A stretch of DNA of 64,000 nucleotides from Exophiala sp. HKRS030 (taxonomy: Eukaryota > Ascomycota > Eurotiomycetes > Chaetothyriales > Herpotrichiellaceae). Shown one piece after another: positions 32,255 to 43,274 of the stretch. The translations under genes and the position numbers were made by a program. The notes under the pieces were generated by a model. The model ran no database searches. It was not told where the DNA came from and worked only from the letters and a program-made list of their open reading frames with translations. The first letter of the stretch is position 1. Every line of letters starts with the position of its first letter. The stretch covers positions 4,960,001 through 5,024,000 of the forward strand of contig JAHWDD010000001.1 of NCBI GenBank assembly GCA_023897205.1. Direction: 5' to 3'.

Positions 32255-33973
32255 TCAACGGTTGGCGTCCGAAGAGGTTCCTCCGGCGGCATCCTGAGAT
32301 TTCTCGTCGGATTTCGTCGCCGTGCCTGTTCCTCTGGTTGTTTCCCTCTCCCGTTCCCTCCTCGCCTTCGCCCCGGCCTTCAGACTGTCCCACTTCTCCC
32401 GATACTTTGTGATGGTCTCCTTGAGCTTGGCGTTCTCGTCGTCCTTTTTCCTGGCGCGGGCATCGCTCCTCCTCAAGATCTCTTCCAGATCCGTGATTCT
32501 CTTGGCCAACGCATCGTCCGCCTCGCCTCCTCCCCCTCCCTTCCCGCTCGCGCGGCCACCTCGAGAGTTCTCGGGACTCATCAACGGACTGTTCCGTCCG
32601 ACGACGTGGAGGCTGCGTATGCTCTGAGCCATGGCGGCGCTGGCGGTCTGGCTGGACATCTCGAACACGTGCAGCCGCCTGGACAGCGTGTCGGACAGGT
32701 GTTTCAGCGCCTGGTTCTCGAGCGCCAGTTCCTCCATGGTCTTGCCGTCGACCTTGGCCTCGAGGCCGGCACCGCGGTGGTGGCGCGCGAAGCGACTCGG
32801 TGGGCCCCCGGCGGTCGCGGGGAGAATGGTGCTTTGCGCGTCGACAAAGTCGTCCTCGCTGATGTTGGAGAGCGTGCTCGGCTGCCGAGAGTGGGAGTGG
32901 TGGCGCAGCACACGGCCCTCTTCGCGTTCGGCGCGGTTCATTATCTCGGCGTAGGAGATTGTCCCTCCGGTGGTGGGGACGACGTAGAAGGACTCGCTCG
33001 GGTTGTTGGCGGATGGCGCGCCGGAGACGGCGCGCAAGGCAGCACGGGATATGAGTTGAGAATAGTCCATGGCCGGAGCAGCCGGGGTGGAACGGGATGG
33101 CGTCTTGGGCGAAGCCTGTGCCACCGGGGGTGCGTTGTTGGCGGCGGCCTTGGGGGCAGGAGTAGGAGAGGACGACGTGAGTGGGAGACCGGCAAAGGCC
33201 AGCGGCGCACTGAGTTTGGATATCAGAGATTCGAATGTCGAGTAGAATTGTTGGAAGGGGGCGTCGGCGGCATGCTGGTCGACTTCTTCTTTGGGAGTGT
33301 TTGTGGCTTCTGGCTGTATCGGTGGCGCCCACGGCGGGCGTGACGCAGGGTCGCTTGTAGTCGGACTTGAGTCTTGTTTCGATATCGTCCGCGCCCTCGT
33401 CTCCTCTTGAGCGATTTGTCCGTCGGCGTTTTGCGCCGAAACCAATGGTGATATGGGCGTCGGTCGTTTCTGGCGGGTGCTGGGTATCCCTCGCGCCGAG
33501 GCAAGATTGCTTGCTATCGACGAAGACAGATCTCTCGCATTTGGTCTCAGGCCTCTCGGCAGTCTAGGAGGTTGTATGGCATTTTCGGGGGAAGGAGGTC
33601 GGGCCGTTTCTGAGGAGGCGGTGGTGGTGACCGATCCTGTATCCGTAGCGGCGGCCGGTCTTGAAGGCCCTGCGCCAAGCGGCTTCTGGCTTCTTTCATG
33701 ACTTGTTCGTAGTATCTCTCCCAGCTTTTTGTGCTGCGCTTCCATCAACGAAAGAAGTCGACGGGCCTCTAGATCCGTCGACTCTCGAGCCGCAGCAGCG
33801 AATTCCGCCGCAGCCAAATCATATTCTTCGCTCGCCGCCACGGCGTTGTTGCGTTTGTGTTCGAGAGCAGCATTCCGAGCGTGAGTATGCGCCTAGTAGA
33901 GATGGGTTAGGAGCGGTTTCGCACCAAACGTGTTTGGGATTCTTCGTACCAGAGTCAGTGGTGCTGCGTCCAT
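32255..33973 (-). CDS. MIT-domain and coiled-coil protein, Atg38/NRBF2-like
   Basis: Two exons (33973-33950 and 33892-32255), 553 residues. The first exon has only eight codons; the intron GTACGA..CTAG contains CTAACCC. The join gives 'MDAAPLTLAHTHARNAALEH', and with 'NAVAASEEYDLAAAEF' and 'TDLEARRLLSLMEAQHKKL' it forms a three-helix MIT-type bundle (about 1-70). The middle is long and Ser/Pro/Ala-rich, with conserved islands such as 'FYVVPTTGGTISYAEIMNR'. A second coiled region is 'ELALENQALKHLSDTLSRR', and a C-terminal charged helix runs from 'RITDLEEILRRSDARARK'. N-terminal MIT plus coiled coil matches Atg38/NRBF2, the subunit that links the Vps34 complex I in autophagy. The family assignment is by architecture and should be tested. 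Both opposing strands carry long GC-driven open frames here, which are shadows. Confidence 0.75.
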
Positions 33974-34715
33974 CTGTAGGCGATGCCGTCGAGGCTCCGA
34001 GGGAAAGAGGTGGTTAGGACTGGTTTGGCTCGCGATGCCGGTGTCTTGATAGCATAAGATGATTTCCAAGTGCACTGTTGCACTGATACCCCCTTTACAG
34101 GTTGCAGGTTCGGAGTCTGGAACAATGCGAATGATCAGGACGGATGCAGGCTACAACAAACCCCAAAGGGCCAATAAAGCGAGATGATGCAAGGCTGAAC
34201 GACGGACCGTTGGAGATGGAAATGGCGGGGAAGACGCGAAGAGGGTCATTTATTTAGTCACAGGCGCCACTTTATAGGTGACTATGGCAGGTATTTTATA
34301 TGCATCGCGTCACTAATCGTCAACGGCAAACGGTGCAATGAGTGGAAATTGCTTCAAACACCTTATGTCTGTTTGTGGTTCCACGCGAGTGAGTTGAACA
34401 CGCAGAATCATGATTACGTTTACTTTTACGTTTTGTGGGACAAGAAGTAGCACAGTATTGACCTTAGACGCCCATCACTGTCAGGAACACCCCTTCGGAA
34501 CCGTGAATTCCATTTCAGTACTCCGTACAGTGCTTATCGATTGCTATGTGGCCTCTTTTCAATCAATTTTACAAAATCTGCCTTTTTGAGCTGCCAAAAA
34601 CATCCCTGCAAGTCATGCCAGTGCCGGACCTTTGCATTGAAAAAGGATGATGCCGTCTTGGGTCGTATTATTGTCCCCGACCACACACCCACTCGAAGAA
34701 AGCAATCAGTATCCA
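33974..34715. other. Intergenic, no gene seen
   Basis: Holds the promoter of the MIT protein gene and the 3' end of the cyclin gene. No gene or notable repeat seen. Confidence 0.5.
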
Positions 34716-35807
34716 TCACGACTGGCCCATGACTTCTATACCTGCCCCAACCTGAACCATAGGCCTACTAGGCAAAGTACTGCTGGCTTTTCGTTTCTCG
34801 GCGGATCTAGGTCTTTTATTGCCGTCTTCAGGTAGCTTCAAGTCCATGGTCGGCAGCGCAGGAGTAAAGACAGCAGGTCCAAATCGGTGCTGATGACAGA
34901 GCGCCTTGGCCTCGTGTTGTAACATGGCGGCGTCAACCTTCAGGCTGAAATCCATCAGATAGCAGAACGTAATCTCCAACCGACCGAGTTCGCCCTCTGA
35001 GACACCGCCCACTTTGCTGAACCGGGCATGAGGCCAACAGAGGTCCTCCAAGGCCTTCATTGCCACCCTAAGACAAGCCAGGAGCAACCGGTGGACGTTT
35101 CGCGGCGTGACCGGTAGAATCTTGTCGTAGACAGCCAAGCGCGTAATGTACAGAGACGACGCCAAATACACCGCTGTCGACATGGGGCAGTACTTGTGCA
35201 TGCGCATGAGATAATCTTCGGTGGAGATGGGCGGAGGTCGTTTGGAGTAGAACTTCCTCGCCAACGCCCCGTGTTGGACGTAGGTCGGTTGCGCATGGGC
35301 GCCAATGATCTCGGTGACCGACGTCGGTTCGTGTGCGTGTGCTTCCGGAGAGCCGATGGGCGTTTTCACGAAGAGGACTCCATCGATGTGCTCGTGTGTT
35401 TGTTGTTGTTGGTCCGGTGGCCGCAGGCCGCCAAAGCTCTCCTTTCTCGGGGTCACCGTCACCGGGGCACTCGACTCGTGTTGTAGCTTCGACGACGACA
35501 CTGGCCGTGCGGGAGAGGAACCTCGACTGCGCGCCGGAGGTGTGGGCGGGACGTCCCCGGTCGACTGGACCAGAGAATCCACGCTCCGACACAACATCTT
35601 CAGCGCCTGCACGGCTTCGAGCTTGAAGATGTCGACATTCTCGGCCGTGAGGCCATCGAGACCCTCGAGCGAAGGACTCTTGATCGAAGGGAAAATGCCC
35701 TTGTCGTTCTCCGGCTGCGGGGGTGCAGGCGGTTCAGTACCCCTGTGCTGGGTGCATGATTCTTCTTCCTGCTCTTTCTGGCTTCCTTGGCCTTCGGACG
35801 GGCTCAT
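34716..35807 (-). CDS. Pho80-like cyclin (PHO80/PREG family)
   Basis: Single exon, 363 residues from the ATG at 35807. The first ~180 residues are Pro/Ser/Gln-rich with one helical patch ('FKLEAVQALKMLCRSVDSLV'). The cyclin box follows: 'PISTEDYLMRMHKYCPMS', then 'AVYLASSLYITRLAVYDKIL', 'TPRNVHRLLLACLRVAMKAL' and 'GELGRLEITFCYLMDFSLKV'. 'RIHKYCPMS..VYL.S..YI.R' and 'N.HRL....R.A.K..ED' with 'LE..FL.L..F.L.V' are the signatures of Pho80-type cyclins that partner Pho85-like kinases in phosphate and nutrient signalling. The short basic C-terminal tail ('KRPRSAEKRK') may be a nuclear signal. Which Pho85 branch it serves is not clear. Confidence 0.87.
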   Translation of the reverse strand: MSPSEGQGSQKEQEEESCTQHRGTEPPAPPQPENDKGIFPSIKSPSLEGLDGLTAENVDIFKLEAVQALKMLCRSVDSLVQSTGDVPPTPPARSRGSSPARPVSSSKLQHESSAPVTVTPRKESFGGLRPPDQQQQTHEHIDGVLFVKTPIGSPEAHAHEPTSVTEIIGAHAQPTYVQHGALARKFYSKRPPPISTEDYLMRMHKYCPMSTAVYLASSLYITRLAVYDKILPVTPRNVHRLLLACLRVAMKALEDLCWPHARFSKVGGVSEGELGRLEITFCYLMDFSLKVDAAMLQHEAKALCHQHRFGPAVFTPALPTMDLKLPEDGNKRPRSAEKRKASSTLPSRPMVQVGAGIEVMGQS

Positions 35808-36792
35808 TGTATATGTAGCCGATTCGACAGGGGGGGGAAAAAAAGACGCAGGCTCTGTTTGTACCCTTCAGCCGACTTCGAGCATGAGCGTGAGAGAGGC
35901 CGAGGTTGTCTTTCCAGATGGCTGGCAGATGGGCTGCCACATGGTCGGGGCTCGTGTCAAGGCAAGTAAGTGACTGCGCTCGCGGGAGCAGCGATTCCAA
36001 AGGCAATCAGGCTGAAGTATACAGATGTAAGTCGAAGAGGAAGAGTTCTAGGAATTCGATCGGAATGAATGGGATAGATATTTGAAAGGTCTACTTGGGG
36101 TGAAGTTGAGGTCCACGACAACGATAAGACAAGACTCTTTTTGAGGTGCTGCGCGGGGTGTTTTGTGAGCTCGGGAGCTTTGACTTTTGGCTACTCCGTA
36201 ATAGTGATGATGAAGCAATGCACAGAGACGGACGCACTGTGAACGGTGTAGGTGAGCAGTGCAATGAAGACGTAACCAACTGGTTATACTCTGTATTGGG
36301 CACAAGGATCAAGGACGACGAGGTTGATGATTTACTTGATCAAATTAATTTATTGATCGCACCACCAAACCATGGCACCAGCTTCTATGCCGAACAGACC
36401 GCGGCGACGCGGATAAAAAGAAAAGGTCAACAAGTCACGCGCCCGTGAATAAATTCCAAATGGAGCCTGGAACTGAGACGGAGTAAAATCATTTGGTCAA
36501 ATTCTGCACCTCGAATCAGTCACCTGCAGCAGTCTAAGAGAGAAGATGGTGTTGTCGAGTTGGGCATCTCTGGGCTTATATACTTTATGGAGTACAACAT
36601 GTTTTTTTAATAGACGTCGCTTTCTGGTGTTCCTGAAGAGCTGCAACTTGCAGATCTTGTCATTGAGAGGGAAAGTGGTTGATTATCTAATTCCGTGCAC
36701 CTCATGTTCTCTCTGTAATACTCATCATCCCTTCTGTATCCATCGATCGCCCCCCAAGGTATCCACCCCAATGCGAGTTCTGTACAGTCTTG
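35808..36792. other. Intergenic, no gene seen
   Basis: About 1 kb upstream of the cyclin gene and downstream of the DUF7587-like pseudogene. Only short frames without motifs. Confidence 0.5.
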
Positions 36793-37496
36793 TCACTTGC
36801 CTATCCAAAGGTGCCGAGACCAGGCATATTGGATACCATCTGGATGTTTTGCGTTGTAAGTCTCGCCTCCAACAAGCTCGACCAACTCGTGCGATCGCCC
36901 CCAGGCAATTTTGCATCTCTCAAGTCGTTCCACGCTCACGATTGCGATCTGACAGCTGGGATCTTGTAGTGATCTCCTCCGTTGTGCATGGTACAATGTC
37001 CATATCACGTCGTCACTAAATGACATCCATACGGAGGCCCGAGACTTCTTCTGGCAATGATTTCGGAGATTCTCCTCTGTGAGAACTTGTTCATCCAGCA
37101 AATCTCTGGTATTTACATAAGGTTTGCATGACGTCCAGCCAGAACAACGAAATCCAAGGTCGTCGCTATAGGGGCTATGGGATTCCTGAGTCCACAACCG
37201 GATAAGCGTTAACGGTCTGCAGAATGTCTCCATAGGAATTGCAGCAGGGAATCTGTCATCGACCCATCTCATAGCGTACGCCGTACCGGCAGACATGATA
37301 TCACATATATCTTGCCGTCGTTGCTGCACTGAGTCCAGCATTTTCTGTCGGTGGTCTGGTCGATGATCTTGTCTGCCAGTTCCTGTGCCCTCGGATCTTT
37401 CGATGGTCGCAAATGAGATAAAAACCACCTTTCCACGAATGCAATTTGTGCCATAACATCAACTATTTCGGTGGCCAGATTCCTTAGCCCTTCCAA
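36793..37496 (-). pseudogene. DUF7587-like fungal protein gene with a frameshift
   Basis: Two overlapping minus-strand frames look like one protein. The upstream frame reads 'GLRNLATEIVDVMAQIAFVE' to 'AQELADKIIDQTTDRK'; the downstream frame continues 'MLDSVQQRRQDICDIM' to 'PDGIQYAWSRHLWIGK'. They meet at a run of four T (plus strand 37341-37344); one more base would make them continuous. The second part has the order 'SPYSDDLGFRCSG', 'EENLRNHCQKKSRASVWMSF', 'IAIVSVERL' and 'GIQYAW..HLW', recalling fungal DUF7587 proteins of unknown function. No good ATG lies in frame near the 5' end (a stop lies just before 37496), and the expected C-terminal extension is missing. So it is most likely a decayed gene; a sequencing error or an unrecognised intron are alternatives. 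Confidence 0.55.
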
Positions 37497-38238
37497 TTGT
37501 TACGATTCCAATTACCCTTCTCAATGCGTTCCTCTAGGGATGCCCCGTGGAAAGCGATCCTTCGGACCGGGCGCGTGATGGGAATTTCGTTGTGGTCTCA
37601 TCGAGATGCATGCTGCGACAACATCCTGTGATCAACTTCGAGGAGAGGTTATTGTGCTATACCTCAACGTGTTCGTTGTTTGCAGAATACAGTACGAGCG
37701 CAATCATAGAACAGTCTGGGCCTCACTTGGGAAGCCGGGGATTGGTTGGAGGGCTATCGAGATTTGGAGGAGTCGCTAGTACTCTCTCCTAGCATAATTC
37801 AAATCGGTATAGAGAGTTTTTCCCAATTATGTGAGATCAAAGGTGGGACGAGCATGTCTTGTTCGCACTTCCAAGCTCGATCCAGAGAATTGGCTTCTGC
37901 CAACTTTTCAGCATAAACCATGTTGGTCTTTTTGACTCTGCCTTGTCAGCCTCACGGCCAAGCAATCAGGCGACAAGGCCAGATTCGAATGTCTCGTATG
38001 CGGCTGAATTTACCCCTCGTCGAGGGACGCCCTGAAAGCCAATGATGGATCAGCACATGCCCGTCCAGCTGGCATGGGCATGTCAGTCACTGCACCAGGA
38101 GCTGAAACAAAATACGAGCGTGTATACATGGTTGGAGGATCAGTCATGGTTATATGCTGCGTCCCTCGCCTCGTCTCATTCTCAAATTCTACCGTCGTAT
38201 ACTACTCTCCCTCAGCATCAGGCTAGCAAACTAGAACG
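37497..38238. other. Intergenic, no gene seen
   Basis: Precedes the DUF2235 gene. It may contain an unrecognised first exon of the DUF7587-like gene, but nothing could be supported. Confidence 0.45.
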
Positions 38239-39814
38239 ATGTCCCGTCCGGCAGCGAATTATAAACGTCTCATTGTGCTGTGTGATGGTATGGTAGTCCT
38301 CATTCTTGCCACCGTCGGGGGCGTGTTCCTCGTCGTCATCATGTTCCCTGCTGACGGACAAATGCAGGGACATGGCAGAATATATTGTCAGGCAGTAGAA
38401 CTGCATTCCCCACCAACATTGCCCGCTTTTCCAGAGCGCTGAGCCCTGTGGCAGTCGTCAAAGGTGAAGATGGCAAAGAACATGAAGTCGAGCAGATCGT
38501 CTACTACCAACCAGGCGTGGGTACCGGACTTGGAGATAGATATCGAGGCGGTATGTAGACACTCACGCATTGCTTTGTCACGGTCGGCCATGGTGAAGCG
38601 TCCGCCGGCAGTATCAAGTATATAAGGGCTGACCGTGCAAAATGTCGGACAGGGGCATATGGTGCCGGACTCTCAGCCAACGTTCGTGCCGCATACGGCT
38701 TTCTGGCTCACAACTACGACCCCAACCCTGGTGATGAGATCTTCTTCTTCGGCTTCTCCCGCGGAGCTTACACTGCTCGAGCGATTGCGGGAATTGTCAA
38801 CTCCTTGGGCCTCCTGACCAAGCGAGGAATGGATTATTTCCCTCAGGTGTACGACGAGTACAGCAAAGACGGTAGCAAGAAACCCGACTTCGACTTCTCA
38901 AGCGAACTGCGAGCAAAGATCGGCGATCAAATTGTCGAAAGTGCCAAGGACGCCATAAAGATTGTTGGGGTGTGGGAGACCGTCGGGTTCCATGCCGAAG
39001 GCATGCTGGGAGAACAGTTCGAATTCCATGTAAGTCATCATGAAATCATTCCAGACTCCGTGCCCGATCAACCTTGTACCGGCCGTGGCACGCCCGAACG
39101 CTTACGGTACTGACGTGCTTGTAGAACGCGGAACTCTCGAGCCGAGTCTCCTACGGCTATCACGCACTGGCTCTGGACGAACGTCGTATTCCTTTCACGC
39201 TAACATTGTGGCAATGGCCCAAGGGCTACAAAGTCAGCGGCGACGGTAAGGGTCTGCAGGACATGAAGCAGGTCTGGTTTTCCGGCACTCACAGTGGTGT
39301 GGGTGGAGGTGACTATGACCCTGCTTGCGCCGACATCAGTCTCGCGTGGATGCTTGCGCAGTGTAGCAAGGACAAGAAATTGGCCTTCACTGACGAGGAT
39401 CCTCCTCGCCCGGACGACGCTGACGAGTACTACCTTTTGCCTGACCGAGCGAATCCGAACCCCAACAGCAAATGGACAGCGCTCAAATCCCAACCGACAA
39501 GTGATCCGGATGAATCGTTCGTCGGGAGAGCAGCCGATTGGATCGGACACATCGCCAGTGAGGATCGTAGGGCCTTCCCTCTGGACCGTACCATGGAACG
39601 GATTCATCGCTCGATTCAAGACCGCAACATGGAAGCTTGGCCCTGCGCCATGCTTGATGGACAGCATCAGGGAAAGAGCTGGGATCTGAAGGCGTCATCC
39701 CAACGTGGGAATGTGCTGATGGAAGCCGAAGCAGATGAAGTGGCAGATGGGATCGAGAACAAATACATTGACAGAATCCGTCCAGCGCCGCCTTGTAAGG
39801 GATCTGGAAATTAA
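38239..39814 (+). CDS. DUF2235 alpha/beta hydrolase (Tle1-like phospholipase fold)
   Basis: Four exons (38239-38287, 38368-38550, 38653-39029 and 39125-39814), 432 residues, all with GT..AG borders and matching phase. The start 'NYKRLIVLCDGTWQN' is the standard opening of the family. The nucleophile elbow is 'FFFGFSRGAYTARAIAG' (GxSxG), followed by 'GVWETVGFHAEG' with a conserved Asp replaced by Glu in the common 'GVWDTVG' motif, and the late block 'QVWFSGTHSGVGGGDYD' with the likely catalytic His. DUF2235 domains occur in bacterial type VI effectors (phospholipase A1/A2) and in many fungal cytosolic proteins of unknown substrate. No signal peptide or membrane span is seen. The predicted activity is lipid or ester hydrolysis. 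Confidence 0.92.
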
Positions 39815-40490
39815 GCAGCATCAATCGCTCCTGGATTTAGGGGTTACGTTACTCCGTAGTTACCTGTACCTTTTTGGAATAGTGAGGAGTCTTGTCAAGC
39901 TTGAGTTAGGGACTTTTAGTGTAGAAGCAGAGTAGGTAGTCATTCTTGCATCACAGACCGATATCGCTTAACACGGCCGTCGCCTCTCTTCGTGATCATT
40001 ATTGTGCCCTTTGGTGTGGTGTTAGCGGGGTGATGAGCATCTGTCCTGTGTGGCTCAAGATCCGAGACATGGCGCAGATGCTAGGCGGCTCACTAGGCGG
40101 TAAAAGGGTCGGGCCTCACCATCTTTTACCCACAGAGCGCAATTATCAGAGGCTGTATGGACGCCTTCTAGCAAGTTGTAGCCAACCCGAGCCAGCCTGA
40201 TACCCAATCACCCCAATCAGCCCCCGCCAGTTTGGGGGTTGAAAAGCTGCCAGGACTCAGCAGACTGAGATGACAATTTCACGGAGAGGCGCCGACCCTG
40301 CCTGCTAAAATAAGTACCTGGGTAGTACCCGGTGCTAATGTTGAACCTTGGGTACCGCCTCAGCTTGAGAGCGGACGTCTGTTGAAAACCCTTCCAGTGC
40401 TTAACGCCGTGTTCGCTATGAATCAATGAACACGGAGTATCGAGTAACCGAGATCCAACACGTGGAATTGACCTCCAGAACGATTTCGAA
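39815..40490. other. Intergenic, promoter of CorA-like gene
   Basis: No gene seen between two plus-strand genes. Confidence 0.5.
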
Positions 40491-42270
40491 ATGTCTGGCA
40501 ATGATAATTCCGGGACACCAAACGTACCGCCACCACCCTTCAACCTGGACCATGAGGCTGCGTATCAAGCTTGTGCGGCGAAGCTGGGGTCATCAGATAC
40601 GGACAACTTCATCGTAAGGTTCAACAAGGACGCAGCGGAGTGCGCTGTCGATGTGAATGCGGACGAGGCGTTGCAGTGGTTAGACAGCAAAACCCGTGGC
40701 ACTCACCGAACCGTATGGCTCAATTTCTGGGCGTCGCCATCGTCATCGCAGAAGAAAACAATCGGCGTCGTCGCCAGGAAATATGGTCTGTCGCCCAGGT
40801 TAGCGGGACTTCTTTGCCTGGCGACTCAAGCCCCGAAGACCCCTGCCTCCTCGACGGGTACAAGTAACAGCTCAGCTGTGTCCGATGCTTCGGAGGCAAA
40901 GTCGACAGCGACAACTGCACAGACCTCGCAGACAATGGACCTCGAAAAAGGATCGACGCAGAGTACACCGCTCAGTGAGCCCTTGCAACCAGGCCAAAGC
41001 AAAAGGACGTCTCCAAGCTCTCATGGCTTTGGCTTCCGCGATGTGGTCGATAGCCTTTGGCACTTTTGCTCGGTCGACTTTGGACGCCATTATATCTACG
41101 TTGGGTACAATGCTCTGTTCTATCTAAGTGGGAAAAAGAACACTCGTAAGGACAGACCATCCGGCCAACGCGTCTGGACGTCTCTCCTCCTCTGTGATGA
41201 CGGTACAGTCATCTCCGTCTTCGAGCGACCGCCAATTGCAGACTCCAAGGCGATCCAACGATTGAGGGGCAACGTGCTTAACGTCTTTAAACACCTCTCC
41301 TCACTGCACGACCAGGATGATGCACAAGGCGCGTTAATGAAAGTCCGCGTACGGTGGAACGAGCATTCCGTGAAATCTCAAACGGAGTATTCCGAAACCG
41401 AGGCTGCAAGTCTCTTGTTCTATTACCTCTTTGACGATTGGGTGTCGACGTATAATTTGATCGCACGCAAGGAACACCCGTACCGCTCGAGTTTGGAGAC
41501 GCTGAGAAAGGATATGTTCGACGCGGCCGATGTGTCACTCATTGAGCAAGTCCATAATACAGGACGACAGCTGACGGTGTTGAAGTTGATGTATCAGAGT
41601 TATGAGCTTATTGTATCGAGACTGCTCCATCGTCAGCGTGCCGCGAGGGCTCCGGATTTCATGTCGATGTCGACCCCGCCGGCTGCTCTGGAGCGACAAC
41701 AGACTTGGGGTGACCTCAGCGAGATGTCGGCCGCACAGATGCACCCGAGCGATCTTATGTATCTGGACGAAGACTCCAGTCTGAGTGTCAAGTTGAGTAT
41801 GTCGGCTGTGGTGCGGTTTGAAAGATTGCTTGATCGCATACGCTTGTATGCTTTGACGGAGATTGAAGAGTGTTTGAAAGAAAAGGAGTCCCTAGTGTTT
41901 ATGGTGAGTGGCTTTCCCGTAGTGGTGGGGATTGACTGCTAACATATGATAGAATTTCAACTTGGTCACGCTGAAGGAATCGCAGGCTGTTGAACGATTG
42001 ACTAGAACAACGATCCTGTTGGCCAAAGCGACCATTCTTTTCTTACCGGTCAGTCTGATGACTGCATATTTCTCGATCCAGTTACCAGAAATCACGGAGA
42101 AGTACGATCTCGAGACGTATTGGCTTTGCTTCTTGGTCGTTTCGGTGTTGTCCATTGCGTTCTTGGCGGCTTTTGGCTTTTATACGCATACCGTAGAGGG
42201 GAAGACCATTTACAAGTCCGTCACGAGGATGATATTGGATCTCTTCAAGCGAAAAAAGAAGACAAGTTAA
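40491..42270 (+). CDS. CorA-like membrane protein without a clear GMN motif
   Basis: Two exons (40491-41903 and 41953-42270), 576 residues; intron GTGAGT..GATAG with CTAACAT. The long N-terminal part (about 470 residues) has the features of fungal CorA-like proteins: 'TVWLNFWASP', 'FGFRDVVDSLWHFCSVDFGR', 'YIYVGYNALFYLSG', 'VWTSLLLCDDGTVISVFERP' and 'VEQVHN..QLTVLK..YQSY'-type helices. The second exon holds the two C-terminal membrane spans ('ILLAKATILFLPVSLMTAYF' and 'YWLCFLVVSVLSIAFLAAF'). In true CorA channels the first span ends in Gly-Met-Asn; here the corresponding place reads 'AYFSIQLPEI'. So ion selectivity may differ or transport may be absent. It is convergent with the AlkB gene, with only 11 bp between the stop codons. 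Confidence 0.87.
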
Positions 42271-42281
42271 GCGACATTCTG

Positions 42282-43274
42282 TTAGCTCGGGACTTTGGGC
42301 ACTGGCCAGGGCATCATCTCCTGTTTGAAATCGTCCCATTTGTACACGCCACCTTCGCCGACATTGTATCGATAATAATTCTCGGTGCCAGCGGGAATCA
42401 TTGCCCTGCGCAGGGTGATGTTGATGCGACCTTTGTCTGCCTCGCCGCCTTTCCGTTTGGGAATGCTGTGCAGCCAGTTGGATTGTGTTGGCCCTCGCAT
42501 CAGGACCATATCACCACTAGCCAACGGGAGTTTGATGTCTTTAGTCTCAAGTTTCGGCTCGCCTTCCTTCGGAGGCTTATGTTTCATCAGAAAATCCCGT
42601 TTTGCGCCCAGCGTGAAGGATGCAATGGCCGGATCTGGACCTAGAAAGCGCTCATCATCACTATGGAATGATATGCTATCACTTCCTGACGCATAATAAT
42701 TGACCAGGCAGAAATTGTACTTGGTATTGGTATTCGCTTCTGTCACGCGACGGAGGAAGTCAAGGCACTCTGGGAGTGGCCGTGGGCGACATTTGTATTT
42801 ATCCTTGCGAACGGGCTTGGATTCGTCTGATGCTTCAACGATCTTGATGCCACCGTCAAGAAACCGGCTTGTTTCATCGAGGCCAAAGACCGTTGTGAAG
42901 CGTGGAGTATTTATGAGCGTCTCCTTTCCAAACCGCTTGATTGTATATTTAACGCGATAGAAAAAGAGTTCGGAGCGAAGAAAATTGAATAGTTCACGCT
43001 CAATGGACCTTGGGATGAAGGGTTGAAAGTATAGGAGATCGAGATGTGGCTGATCTTTAATCTCTTTGCCCTGAGCTGTCACTAGCAATTCCAGTTCCTC
43101 GGTGATATGGGCCGGGAGATGAGGGATTGGCCATGGGTATGTCGAATGGTTTGCCGTCTCACTGGATGCAAGAGCAGCCGCTGTTTGAAGGGCCGAGTCC
43201 GATGTGTGACTGATGCGAGCCTTTTTCGGGCCGTTTGCGAAGGGGAAGAAGGCGTCCAGTGTACGTTTGGACAT
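42282..43274 (-). CDS. AlkB-family 2-oxoglutarate/Fe(II) dioxygenase (ALKBH2/3-like)
   Basis: Single exon, 330 residues from the ATG at 43274. The first residues 'SKRTLDAFFPF' resemble a PIP box (Q-x2-[IL]-x2-FF, here with R/T), the PCNA contact also found in ALKBH2. The catalytic core shows 'PRFTTVFGLD', 'FCLVNYYASGSDSISFHSDD' (HxD iron motif), 'ASFTLGAKRDFLMKH', 'NWLHSIPKR' with the second iron His, and 'RINITLR' with the two Arg that bind 2-oxoglutarate. Such enzymes remove methyl lesions from DNA or RNA by oxidation. The gene has no intron and marks the left edge of the polyketide locus. Confidence 0.92.
   Translation of the reverse strand: MSKRTLDAFFPFANGPKKARISHTSDSALQTAAALASSETANHSTYPWPIPHLPAHITEELELLVTAQGKEIKDQPHLDLLYFQPFIPRSIERELFNFLRSELFFYRVKYTIKRFGKETLINTPRFTTVFGLDETSRFLDGGIKIVEASDESKPVRKDKYKCRPRPLPECLDFLRRVTEANTNTKYNFCLVNYYASGSDSISFHSDDERFLGPDPAIASFTLGAKRDFLMKHKPPKEGEPKLETKDIKLPLASGDMVLMRGPTQSNWLHSIPKRKGGEADKGRINITLRRAMIPAGTENYYRYNVGEGGVYKWDDFKQEMMPWPVPKVPS

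Noticed and set aside
32100..33343. 410-codon minus and 365-codon plus open frames
   Set aside because: Both overlap the MIT/coiled-coil gene in other frames and have biased, motif-free composition.
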